NCBI RefSeq assembly: GCF_023078355.1
Contig: NZ_CP095552.1
Coordinates: 868,001-932,000, forward strand
Origin: Gordonia hongkongensis
Lineage (GTDB): Bacteria; Actinomycetota; Actinomycetes; Mycobacteriales; Mycobacteriaceae
Length of the DNA stretch: 64,000 bases
Direction: 5' to 3'
Shown here: one piece after another, positions 50,984 through 59,603 of the stretch
How positions within the stretch are numbered: the first letter of the stretch is position 1
Layout of the letters: every line of letters starts with the position of its first letter
The notes under the pieces: generated by a model
Seen by the model: the letters and a program-made list of their open reading frames with translations, nothing else
What the model was told of the DNA's origin: nothing
Databases searched by the model: none
Translations under genes and position numbers: made by a program

Positions 50984-52132
50984 ATGGACATGACCACGAC
51001 CACTGCCTCCGCCGGACTCGCAGCACCGGACCTCGGGACCGCAACAGCCCGCGCGGTGGGGCGGCGTCGCGCCTCCTACGTGCCGCCCAACTGGTTCGCC
51101 GCGGTGATGGGCACGGGGATCATCGCGATCGCCGCGCACAGCCTGCCCTGGCAGCCCACGGGTCTGGCGGAGGTGGCAACCGTTTTCTGGCTGTTGGCCT
51201 GCGCGGTGTTCGGCGTCGTGCTGGTCGCCACGGTCCGGCACTGGGTCCGCGACCCGGAGGTCGCCCGCGGTCATCACGCCCACCGCGTCGTCGCCCACTT
51301 CTACGGGGCCGTACCGATGGCGATCATGACGGTCGGGACCAGCACGATGGTCGTCGGAGCGACGGTGATCGGCCGGGATCTGGCGCTGGGGATCGACCTC
51401 CTGTGCTGGGTCCTCGGCACGATCGGCGGGGTCGTCACCGCGGTGGTCATCCCGTACCGGCATCTCATCGTCGGGCGCCCATCGGTCGGTGACGCGTTCG
51501 GCGGCTGGCTGATGCCCGTCGTCCCCCCGATGGTCTCGGCGTCGGCGGCCGCGGTGCTGACCGCGCAACTGCCCGCGGGTTGGGCATCGCATGTGGTGAT
51601 GGGGATCGGTTGCGCGATGTTCATGCTGGCCGCACTCGCCTCGCTCCCCATTCTGTGGGTGCTGGCGTCGCGGTTGCGCACCGGTGACGTCGGCGCCGCG
51701 CACATGGTTCCCACCTGGTGGATCGTCCTCGGACCGCTCGGCCAATCGGTCACCGCGGCGTGCCTGCTGGCCCACGTCGCACCCCATGTCGTCGACGCGC
51801 CCATGGCTGAGACCTTGCATTCGTTTGCGGTCGGTTATGGCCTCGCCGTCTGGGTGGCAGCGACCCTCTGGATCGCCGTCGCAACACGGCTCACCGCGCG
51901 GACCCTGAGGTCGGGGCTGCCGTTCGCGATGACCTGGTGGGCGTTCACCTTCCCCCTCGGCACCTACGTCACGGGTTCGAGTGCGCTGGCCCTCACCGTC
52001 GGTGGGACGGTCTTCGAGGTCGTGGCCGTCGCCGGATTCACGGTCCTCGTCCTGGCATGGAGCGGCGTGGCGGTCCGCACGATTCGCGGGGTCGTCACCG
52101 GCGAACTCCTCCGGGCACCCGGGGTGCGGTGA
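50984..52132 (+). CDS. TDT-family (tellurite-resistance/dicarboxylate) transporter
   Basis: 382 residues, ten hydrophobic segments. The first helix starts after PPNWFAAVMGTGIIAIAAHSLPW (residues 34-56), a signature of the TehA/MAE1 family, with GGWLMPVVPPMVSASAAAVL near 180 also typical. Members are sulfite, nitrite/malate or tellurite-related channels and exporters; the ion here is not known. ATG at 50984; an ATG six bases further is possible. LysR neighbour likely controls it. A large hairpin follows its stop at 52146-52215. Confidence 0.82.
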   Translation: MDMTTTTASAGLAAPDLGTATARAVGRRRASYVPPNWFAAVMGTGIIAIAAHSLPWQPTGLAEVATVFWLLACAVFGVVLVATVRHWVRDPEVARGHHAHRVVAHFYGAVPMAIMTVGTSTMVVGATVIGRDLALGIDLLCWVLGTIGGVVTAVVIPYRHLIVGRPSVGDAFGGWLMPVVPPMVSASAAAVLTAQLPAGWASHVVMGIGCAMFMLAALASLPILWVLASRLRTGDVGAAHMVPTWWIVLGPLGQSVTAACLLAHVAPHVVDAPMAETLHSFAVGYGLAVWVAATLWIAVATRLTARTLRSGLPFAMTWWAFTFPLGTYVTGSSALALTVGGTVFEVVAVAGFTVLVLAWSGVAVRTIRGVVTGELLRAPGVR

Positions 52133-52145
52133 GGAGCCGCATCCG

Positions 52146-52215
52146 CAAACCCACCCCTTTTCCGTAAACCCACCACGCTCGGACCGGGTGGGTTTACGGA
52201 AAACGGGTGGGTTTG
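52146..52215. terminator. 29-bp stem hairpin after the TDT gene, terminator or repeat element
   Basis: Left arm 52146-52174 and right arm 52187-52215 are complementary except at one position, with a 12-base loop. Each arm is itself a double copy of AAACCCACC around CCTTTTCCGT. It lies 14 bases beyond the stop of the TDT gene. A much longer stem than typical terminators and no clear T run, so it could also be a copy of a dispersed palindromic repeat. The following 270 bases (52216-52488) show no gene I can support. Confidence 0.7.
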
Positions 52216-52488
52216 TCGGAAGGGCGGGGCTACGAGATCCCGGCAGTAGCGGGTTGCGGAGTGTGCGCGGGCGGGTGTGCCGTCTCGCCAGGTGGGGACC
52301 TCGTCGAGGTAGCTCTGCACGGAGGCGGGAGGGACGGCCGAATCGTGTGCCGACATGCGAATCCTGTTCTACGCCGACGAGTTCCACGCGATATGACGGT
52401 GAATCGTGTCTGTGGAAGTCGGACGCTACAGGGTGCCGTCGGCCATCGCGTTGCGGCGGGATGAACGTTCGACGCCGCCGATGACGTG

Positions 52489-52524
52489 CGCGGTAGGACT
52501 CGGTGCGCACCGAGCCCTACCGCG
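52489..52524 (-). terminator. Palindromic hairpin after the two-domain VOC gene
   Basis: Palindrome of two 18-base arms, left CGCGGTAGGACTCGGTGC (52489-52506) and its near-exact complement (52507-52524), one mismatched pair, no loop. It begins 9 bases beyond the stop at 52533 on the minus strand, so termination is the simplest role; no T run follows. Confidence 0.6.
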
Positions 52525-52532
52525 GCTGCGCG

Positions 52533-53327
52533 TCACATGCCGGCGGGCGGATGTCCCAGACAGATCAGGGCGCCCATCGGATCCTTGATCGCGGCCAACG
52601 TCCCGTACGGGGTGTCCTCGCCGGCCATGAGGATCTCCGCGCCCAGCGATTCGGCCTGCTTCACCGTGGCCGCGACATCGTCGACGGTGATGTAGACCTG
52701 CCAGAACGACGGCACCCCGGCCGGGAAGAGCTTGACCGAGTCCATGATCCCCGCGTACGACGCCTCACCGTAGAAGATCTGGCCGTAGCTGTCGGGGCCG
52801 ACGGCGTCTGGGTCGCCACCGGTGCCGACCTCCTCGATGCGCGCGCCGAGCACGGTCCGGTAGAACTCGACGGACTTGGGGTAGTCCATGCTCTGACACT
52901 CGAACCAGTAGGGCGTGCCGTGCTCGCCGAACTCGGTGTACCCCTTGTGATTCTTCGGTTGCCAGAACCCGATCGCCGCCCCCGCGGTGTCGAAGGCCAT
53001 CAACATCGTGCCCTCCTCACCGATGGCCATCGGCGGCACCATGATCGAGCCCCCGGCCGACTCGACGGCCTTCACCGTGGCGTCGGCATCCTCAGTGTGG
53101 AGGTACACCGTCCAGATGTCGGGCGGCCCGGCGCCTTCCATCACCGGACTGAGACCGGCCACCCGCTTGCCGTTCTTGTGGAAGTTGCGATAACCGCCCA
53201 TCTCCTCGTCGGGGGCCTCGGCCTCCCAGCCGAAGATCGCGCCGTAGAACTCCTCGGCCTTCGCGGTGTCACTGCTCATCAGGTCGAACCAGATCGGTGC
53301 CCCGGAGGGGGCTGCATACTCTGCCAT
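52533..53327 (-). CDS. Two-domain VOC protein
   Basis: 264 residues with two tandem VOC units. The first starts GAPIWFDLMSSDTAKAEEFYGAIFGWEAE near 11 and ends FDTAGAAIGFWQP near 115. The second starts GTPYWFECQSMDYPKSVEFYRTVLG near 130 and ends KDPMGALICLG near 258. This type (CFP30B-like glyoxalase) is common in actinobacteria; binding or catalytic role and substrate are unknown. ATG at 53327 has AGAGGA upstream; an upstream in-frame GTG/ATG at 53411 would add 28 residues. Stands alone between the TDT gene and the membrane-protein gene. Confidence 0.8.
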   Translation of the reverse strand: MAEYAAPSGAPIWFDLMSSDTAKAEEFYGAIFGWEAEAPDEEMGGYRNFHKNGKRVAGLSPVMEGAGPPDIWTVYLHTEDADATVKAVESAGGSIMVPPMAIGEEGTMLMAFDTAGAAIGFWQPKNHKGYTEFGEHGTPYWFECQSMDYPKSVEFYRTVLGARIEEVGTGGDPDAVGPDSYGQIFYGEASYAGIMDSVKLFPAGVPSFWQVYITVDDVAATVKQAESLGAEILMAGEDTPYGTLAAIKDPMGALICLGHPPAGM

Positions 53328-53480
53328 TGCTGGGTCCTCTTTCTTGCTCCGCGTGAACTGGTGGACGACTGCCCGTCGGAACTTCTGACTGACAGGGTCG
53401 CGCAAACTCATCGGTCGCGGACGGCGTTGCGGATAGTCCGACTCATATCCACCGACGTCGGCTCATGGCACCCTGATCGG

Positions 53481-54049
53481 ATGACCAAGCATGCAGGGAC
53501 GGTCGAACGACTCCGCGGCCTCGCGTGGCCGACGATGCTGGGGGGTGGTCTGCTGCTGGTGCTCCTGGCACAGGTGCAGTGGGGCAGTACCGATGAGGGC
53601 GTGGAGCCGTCGATCACCGGGCTGGGACGCGTCACGATCCTGGGCGCCAGCGACGACGATGTCGAGTTCTTCTTCGAGGACAACACCGGCCGCCCGGGCC
53701 TGAGCGTGGTGGTGCTCGGTGCCGTGATCGCGGTGGTCGCCGCCCTCGGCTGGTGGCGCCCACGTCTGCGCCCGTCCGCCATCGGCCTCATCGGGCTGGC
53801 GTCGGTCATCGGCTCGTCGTCGGCATCCGCACGCTGAGCGACCCCGCCGCGCATCTGTTCTCCGACCGCGTGTCCGAGGCGCTCGACGCCGACCTCCCCG
53901 ACATGCAGGCGGGTTACGGACTGATCGGGACCGTCGTAGTCGCGATCCTGCTCCTGGTCGTCGTCGGATTCTGGGTGCTGAGCAGCGTGTGGCCGCGTGC
54001 GGGTGCCGCCGACCGAGTCGAGATCAACCGAACCGACGAATCGTCTTGA
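53481..54049 (+). pseudogene. Membrane protein with a one-base frame break in the middle
   Basis: Reads MTKHAGTVERLRGLAWPTML, a first helix (GGGLLLVLLAQVQWG), an acidic loop (ASDDDVEFFFED), a second helix (LSVVVLGAVIAVVAALGWW), then a third that fails at SASAR with a stop near 53837. A different frame continues from about 53811-53820 (VVGIRTLSDPAAHLFSDRVSEALDADLPDMQ, then a final helix VVVAILLLVVVGFWVLSSVW) to 54049. Restoring one base joins them into about 189 residues with four helices. Family unknown. Its end overlaps the NlpC gene on the other strand by 26 bases. Confidence 0.5.
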
Positions 54050-54551
54050 TGTACCCCATGTTCTTGAGTTTCGTGAAGCCGATCGGGACGCCGTTGGGGC
54101 CGTAGGCGTTGAACACCCGGCCGGCGCCGGCATAGATGCCGACGTGTCCGGCATCGCGACCGAAGATGATGATGTCGCCCGGTGCGAGTGCACGGAACGG
54201 GATCGCGTGTCCGACCTTGGCCTGCTGTTGGCTGGTCCGGGGGAGGTGGACGCCGGTCGTGTAGAACGCCCACCGCACCAGCCCGGAGCAGTCCCACGAA
54301 TGCGGGCCGACACCGGCCCACTTGTACGGCTTGCCGATCTGGGTGATCGCCGCCCCGAGTGCGTTGAGGCCGACGGTGGTCGGCACCGGCAGGTAGATGG
54401 GAACCGACCCGGAGGAGTCCGACGATCCCGCGGCCGCGGCGTGACCGGTGTCGAGGAGTGGGGAGCCGGCAAGGGGAACGCCGACCGACAACGCGGCCGT
54501 GAGTGCGATGGTGCAGGTCACGCGCCTGGCGCGCGTCATCGAAACGGACAT
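54024..54551 (-). CDS. Secreted NlpC/P60 cell-wall hydrolase
   Basis: 175 residues. Signal peptide about residues 1-40 with an Ala-rich cleavage end. The NlpC/P60 domain (60-175) has catalytic Cys88 in WDCSGLVRW, His136 in GHVGIY, and a polar third residue near 147 (VFNAYGPNG). These enzymes cut peptidoglycan stem peptides; the single-domain secreted form acts as an endopeptidase in cell-wall remodelling. Not linked functionally to its neighbours. Start ATG at 54551; a second ATG four codons later is possible. Confidence 0.88.
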   Translation of the reverse strand: MSVSMTRARRVTCTIALTAALSVGVPLAGSPLLDTGHAAAAGSSDSSGSVPIYLPVPTTVGLNALGAAITQIGKPYKWAGVGPHSWDCSGLVRWAFYTTGVHLPRTSQQQAKVGHAIPFRALAPGDIIIFGRDAGHVGIYAGAGRVFNAYGPNGVPIGFTKLKNMGYIKTIRRFG

Positions 54552-54674
54552 GACGACAGCTTGGCCGAGGCGGGACGGCGTGTCGTCGATCGTTCCCCAG
54601 GAGTGACGAACGTGTGACCGGTGTGATGCCTGAGCCTTGTGTTATCTAATGGTGCTGCAGTTCCGGTTAACCGA

Positions 54675-55097
54675 TCACCAGTAGCCGTCGGGATCGGTGG
54701 CGGGCGACTCGGCCGGGATGATGCCCTCGGTGACCCCGTGGTCGATGCTCGCCGACAGCCGGGCGCACGTCGGCATCATCGCTCCGGGCAGCAGCGGGCC
54801 GTTCCCGTCGTCGCCGCCGGCGCGCATCTGCTCGAGGCCGAGGCAGCGGTCCCGGGCGTCGGCGTTCCACTGCACGCTGGTGTGGAACGAACTGGTCTTC
54901 TTCACCAGCACACAGGCGTGGCATGCCCGGCACTCGATCTCGCGCATCCCACCCTGCAGGTAGTGCTCGCGGTCGCGGCGGGTGGCCTCGTGAACCCGGG
55001 CGAGCCGGTCCGGATCGTTCTGGAAGTCGGGCGCCTTCGCCCAACGGTCGGAACCCCCGGGAGCCCCTGCCATCCGAACCCCTGCCGCCCGGGTCAC
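54675..55097 (-). CDS. Small Cys-rich protein, Rv3527-like, coupled to kshA
   Basis: 140 residues from a GTG at 55097 (ATG at 55073 possible), starting one base after the kshA stop, so co-translated with it. Cysteines at 56, 59, 62 (CRACHAC), 85 and 111 could form a metal or iron-sulfur site, though the pattern is not a standard ferredoxin. In M. tuberculosis the gene beside kshA (Rv3526), Rv3527, has similar size and position. Function unproven; a partner, electron carrier or assembly factor for the hydroxylase is possible by context only. Confidence 0.7.
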   Translation of the reverse strand: MTRAAGVRMAGAPGGSDRWAKAPDFQNDPDRLARVHEATRRDREHYLQGGMREIECRACHACVLVKKTSSFHTSVQWNADARDRCLGLEQMRAGGDDGNGPLLPGAMMPTCARLSASIDHGVTEGIIPAESPATDPDGYW

Positions 55098-55098
55098 G

Positions 55099-56337
55099 TC
55101 AGACCTCGGCCTTCTCCGTGGATTCCGACGCCGTGGATTCCGCAGCCTTCTCGGCCTCCTGGCGGCGCAGGTTCTCCTGGATCTCCTCGTTCCAGCTCTC
55201 GAGGGCCTTGGAGGTGTCGATCTCGTACTCGAACCGGCCGGTCATCTCGTCGGTGACGTCGGCCTTGTCGACGTAGAACTGGTCGTACCAGCGGCGGAGC
55301 TGGTACACCGGGCCGTCCTCCTCGACGAGGAGCGGGTTGTCGATCCGGGTCTTGTTCTTCCAGATCTCGACGTCCTGCAGGAAGCCCACCTCGACGCCGG
55401 CGCTGATCTTGGTGGCCATCTTCGACGCCTGTTCGGCGGTCAGGCCGTCCGGGACCTTGGCCATCACGCCGTACATCAGGACGAAGGAGTTCTCGTCGAT
55501 CGGGTAGTGGCAGTTGGTGAGGATGGTCTCGACCGCGTAGCCGCCGTAGTACTGGATCATCGGGTTCAGCATGTAGGACGGGCCGTAATACGCCGCGATC
55601 GATTCGAGGCGGCTGTCGCCGTAATTGGTGCCGAGGGTGACGTCGGGCCGGCCGTGCGAATTCATGTACTGCGCGGCGATCTCACCCTCGAAGACGTTCT
55701 TGAAGTAATCCGGAAGAGCGAAATGCACGTAGTAGAAGTGCGCCATGTCGACGACGTTGTCAATGATCTCGCGACAGTTGGACCCCTCGATCACGATGCG
55801 GTTCCAGGTCCAGGGCGTCCACTCGTCGGACCCGAATTCCTCGAGTTCGGGGATGATGCACTCCTCCGGGGGCGGATTGCCCTCGGGATCGTTGTAGACG
55901 AAGATCTGGCCGTTGCGGACCATCGACGGCCACGAACGGGTCTTGGCGAGCTTCGGGTTGCGCTTGGCGTAGGGCACGCCGGCGCAGCGTCCGTTGCCCT
56001 TCCACAGCCAGCCGTGGAACGGGCACGCCACGTTGTCGCCCGAGAGCTTGCCCTGGGAGAGGTCACCGCCCATGTGCCGGCAGAACGCGTCGAGCACGTT
56101 CACCTCGCCCTTGGTGTCGACCCAGACCACCAGCTTGGTGCCGAAGATCGTGACGGAGTGGGGCTTGCCGTCGTCGAACTCCTCGTGCAGGCCGAGGCAG
56201 TGCCAGCCGCGCGCGAACCGGGTGGGCGGCGCACCCGTGTCGATCTCCCGGATACCCACATCGGCCCCGTCGGAGGCGACGGCTGCGCTCGGCGCGCCGG
56301 GGCTGCTCGGGGTCATCGTCTCGGGTCCTGAAGACAT
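55099..56337 (-). CDS. kshA: 3-ketosteroid 9-alpha-hydroxylase oxygenase subunit KshA
   Basis: 412 residues, Rieske non-heme iron oxygenase. Rieske cluster ligands Cys86 and His88 (CRHMGG) with Cys105 and His108 (CPFHGW). The catalytic domain starts near 185, with Fe(II) ligands His200 and His205 in VVDMAHFYYVH and an Asp further on in VGFLQDVEIW. Trimeric enzyme that, with reductase KshB (not in this window), hydroxylates C9 and, with KstD, opens ring B. ATG at 56337. KstR box 52 bases upstream; divergent from hsaA. Confidence 0.94.
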   Translation of the reverse strand: MSSGPETMTPSSPGAPSAAVASDGADVGIREIDTGAPPTRFARGWHCLGLHEEFDDGKPHSVTIFGTKLVVWVDTKGEVNVLDAFCRHMGGDLSQGKLSGDNVACPFHGWLWKGNGRCAGVPYAKRNPKLAKTRSWPSMVRNGQIFVYNDPEGNPPPEECIIPELEEFGSDEWTPWTWNRIVIEGSNCREIIDNVVDMAHFYYVHFALPDYFKNVFEGEIAAQYMNSHGRPDVTLGTNYGDSRLESIAAYYGPSYMLNPMIQYYGGYAVETILTNCHYPIDENSFVLMYGVMAKVPDGLTAEQASKMATKISAGVEVGFLQDVEIWKNKTRIDNPLLVEEDGPVYQLRRWYDQFYVDKADVTDEMTGRFEYEIDTSKALESWNEEIQENLRRQEAEKAAESTASESTEKAEV

Positions 56338-56389
56338 GTGCCCTCTCCTGTCTGTGGCTGGTGTCGCGTCGAAGAACTGTACCCAATAC

Positions 56390-56403
56390 TAGAACACGTT
56401 TCA
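56390..56403. promoter_or_regulatory. KstR operator upstream of kshA
   Basis: TAGAACACGTTTCA fits TNNAACNNGTTNNA at all fixed positions, 52 bases before the kshA start in the divergent region. Confidence 0.87.
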
Positions 56404-56481
56404 GATTTGTCAGCCCGATCGTCGTCCCGAACGCCGATCGGGCCTGTGCATGGGCATAAAGTCCGAGTCCTCGACAGAAAT

Positions 56482-56495
56482 GAGAACGTGTTCTA
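56482..56495. promoter_or_regulatory. KstR operator upstream of hsaA
   Basis: GAGAACGTGTTCTA matches all but the first fixed position, 67 bases before the hsaA ATG. A palindrome AGAACGTGTTCT forms its core. Confidence 0.78.
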
Positions 56496-56562
56496 ATCTC
56501 GAACTCGATGGGTACAGCGGCCGGCTCGTCCGGCCGAGGAGAGACGAGTAGGAGCAGGCGAG

Positions 56563-57747
56563 ATGCCAGCACAACGGAGCGAAGCCGCCGAGCAGGTCCT
56601 GGAGAAGATCAACGTCCTGCTCCCGGAACTCGAGCAGCGTGCGCAGTCGACCGAGGATCTGCGTCGAATCCCCGACGAGACCGTCTCGAGCCTCGAGACC
56701 GCCGGCTTCTTCCGGCTGTTGCAGCCCGAGCAGTGGGGTGGCTACCAGGTCGACCCGGTCACCTTCTACGAAGCGGTCCGCCGGATCGCGTCGGCCTGCG
56801 GGTCCACCGGCTGGGTGTCGGGCATCATCGGCGTCCACAACTGGCACCTCGCCCTCTTCGACCAGCAGGCGCAGGAAGACGTGTGGGGTTCGGACACCAA
56901 TGTCCGGATCTCGTCGTCGTACGCGCCGATGGGCATGGGCGAGGTCGTCGACGGCGGCTACAAGGTCAACGGTTCGTGGGCGTGGTCGTCGGGTTGCGAG
57001 ACTGCTGACTGGGTCTTTGTCGGGGGTCCGGTCATCAAGAACGGCAAGCCCGTCGACTTCGTCAGCTTCCTGATCCCGCGTGAGGACTACACGATCAAGG
57101 ACGTGTGGAACGTCGTCGGTCTGCGCGGCACCGGGTCCAACACCATCGAGGTCAAGGACGTGTTCGTGCCGCGGCACCGCATGCTCAGCATGCGCACGAT
57201 GTCGATGGGGCAGAGCCCGGGCTTAGAGCGCAACACCGCGCCGGTCTACAAGATGCCCTGGGGCACCATCCATCCCAGCACCATCGCGACGCCGATCGTC
57301 GGCATGGCCTACGGCGCCTACCGCGCCCACGTCGAGCACCAGGGCAAGCGGGTCCGGGCCGCCTACGCGGGCGAGAAGGCCAAGGAGGATCCGTTCGCCA
57401 AGGTCCGGATCGCCGAGGCCGCCAGCGACATCGACGCTGCGTGGCGCCAGCTGTCGGGCAACCTGCAGGCCGAGTACGACCTCATCCTCGCCGGCGAGGA
57501 GGTCCCGATGGAACTGCGGCTGTCCGCTCGACGCGACCAGGTGCGTGCGACCGGACGTGCGATCGCCGCGATCGACCGACTCTTCGAGAACTCGGGCGCC
57601 CACGCCCTGGAGAACGGGACACCGATCCAGCGCTTCTGGCGCGACGCCCACGCCGGACGCGTACACGCAGCGAACGACCCGGAGCGCGCCTACGTCGCAT
57701 TCGGCAACGGCGAGTTCGGGATTCCCATCGGCGACACGATGGTGTGA
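56563..57747 (+). CDS. hsaA: 3-hydroxy-9,10-seconandrost-triene-dione 4-hydroxylase, oxygenase HsaA
   Basis: 394 residues, the flavin-dependent (reduced FMN) oxygenase of the HsaAB two-component monooxygenase, related to acyl-CoA dehydrogenases. Motifs: GSTGWVSGIIGVHNWHLALF near 80, SYAPMGMGEVVDGGYKVNGSWAWSSGCETADW near 128 (substrate pocket), and WNVVGLRGTGSNTIEVKDVFVPRHR near 185. It adds a hydroxyl to ring A so HsaC can cleave it. Its reductase partner hsaB is three features downstream. Divergent from kshA with two KstR boxes between. Stop at 57745-57747 lies at the edge of a 290-bp repeat. Confidence 0.95.
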   Translation: MPAQRSEAAEQVLEKINVLLPELEQRAQSTEDLRRIPDETVSSLETAGFFRLLQPEQWGGYQVDPVTFYEAVRRIASACGSTGWVSGIIGVHNWHLALFDQQAQEDVWGSDTNVRISSSYAPMGMGEVVDGGYKVNGSWAWSSGCETADWVFVGGPVIKNGKPVDFVSFLIPREDYTIKDVWNVVGLRGTGSNTIEVKDVFVPRHRMLSMRTMSMGQSPGLERNTAPVYKMPWGTIHPSTIATPIVGMAYGAYRAHVEHQGKRVRAAYAGEKAKEDPFAKVRIAEAASDIDAAWRQLSGNLQAEYDLILAGEEVPMELRLSARRDQVRATGRAIAAIDRLFENSGAHALENGTPIQRFWRDAHAGRVHAANDPERAYVAFGNGEFGIPIGDTMV

Positions 57748-58035
57748 CCCTTCGTGACGCTCGCAAGCTCGCTCCTCAGGGAGCAAAGACAAAGTCTCGC
57801 AACGTGCCTCACCAGGCCCTTCGTGGCTCGTCGCTTGCGCTCCTCGCACCTCAGGGAGCAGGGAAGAGGCTCGCAAGCCCGGAGCTTGCGGAGGGCACCC
57901 CTCTCCGCTCCCTGAGGAGCCCGGAGCTTGCGGAGGGCACGCCCCTCCGCTCCCTGAGGAGCCCGGAGCTTGCGAAGGGCACCCCTCTCCGCTCCCTGAG
58001 GAGCCCGGAGCTTGCGGAGGGCGTCACGAAGGGTC
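57746..58035. repeat. 290-bp element with 15-bp perfect terminal inverted repeats between hsaA and hsaC
   Basis: Outer ends GACCCTTCGTGACGC (57746-57760) and its exact complement GCGTCACGAAGGGTC (58021-58035). Inside, a left part (57761-57879) with the motif GCTCGCAAGCTCGCTCCTCA is followed by three 42-bp tandem units (57880, 57922, 57964) plus a partial one (58006-58022), each holding GCTCCCTGAGGAGCCCGGAG and similar. Left and right halves are roughly complementary, so the element can form a very large hairpin. No reading frame in it resembles a protein. Its position coincides with where hsaD is usually found. The remaining 58036-58075 contains the hsaC ribosome site. Confidence 0.8.
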
Positions 58036-58072
58036 CGGCCAGCACCGTCGGCAAGAGCACAAAGAGGAGTAG

Positions 58073-58987
<915 letters not shown>

Positions 58988-58988
58988 G

Positions 58989-59603
58989 ATGCCCTTGTCC
59001 GAGATGCCCTCCGGCGCCACGGCCCAGCAGTCCACGCGTTCGCCGTACGGGTCCGCCGACTTCGACTCCCGTCAGTTCCGAACGGCGATGGGCCAGTTCT
59101 GTACCGGGGTCACCGTCATCACGACCCTCGACGACGCGGGCAAGCCGGTCGGGTTCGCGTGCCAGTCGTTCGCCGCGTTGTCGCTCGATCCGCCGCTGGT
59201 CCTCTTCTGCCCGATGAAGACCTCCCGGAGCTGGAAGGTCATCGAGAAGACGGGCAAGTTCTGTGTGAACGTCCTGTCGAACCGCCAGCAGGACGTCAGC
59301 GCCGCCTTCGGCGCCCCCGGCGACGACAAGTTCGCGAACGTCACCTGGGACCCGTCACCGGCCGGCCTCCCCGTCATCCGGCACAGCCTGACCTGGGTCG
59401 AATGCGACGTGGAGACCGTCACCGACGGCGGCGACCATCACATCGTCATCGGCCGCGCACTGACTCTCGGAGAAGTGCTGCAGGACAAGCCGTTGCTGTT
59501 CTACCGTGGCGGCTACCTGTCGACCGAACACCCGCGGGTCACACCCGCACAGGCAGAGTTGGAAAACTTCCTCACATGGACGGGCGGGGACACCTGGCTA
59601 TGA
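58989..59603 (+). CDS. hsaB: Flavin reductase component HsaB
   Basis: 204 residues, flavin-reductase (FMN-binding split barrel) that supplies reduced flavin to HsaA. Residues 25-60 show FRTAMGQFCTGVTVITTLD, then VGFACQSFAALSLDPPLVLFCPMKTS, the family core, and GRALTLGEVL near 165. The ATG at 58989 follows the hsaC stop by one base; internal ATG at 59004 also possible. The stop overlaps the DUF1214 gene (ATGA). The pair HsaA/HsaB are not adjacent here because hsaC lies between, but remain in the same run of genes. Confidence 0.94.
   Translation: MPLSEMPSGATAQQSTRSPYGSADFDSRQFRTAMGQFCTGVTVITTLDDAGKPVGFACQSFAALSLDPPLVLFCPMKTSRSWKVIEKTGKFCVNVLSNRQQDVSAAFGAPGDDKFANVTWDPSPAGLPVIRHSLTWVECDVETVTDGGDHHIVIGRALTLGEVLQDKPLLFYRGGYLSTEHPRVTPAQAELENFLTWTGGDTWL

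Noticed and set aside
52216..52488. Minus-strand fragment starting MSAHDSAVPPASVQSYLDEV near 52356
   Set aside because: The first 30 residues look vaguely like an MFS N-terminus, but the frame runs into the palindrome and the TDT gene with no continuing homology; too weak to call a gene remnant.
57746..58035. CRISPR array in the tandem 42-bp repeats
   Set aside because: Units are contiguous without unique spacers and include most of the repeat sequence; a tandem/palindromic repeat, not CRISPR.
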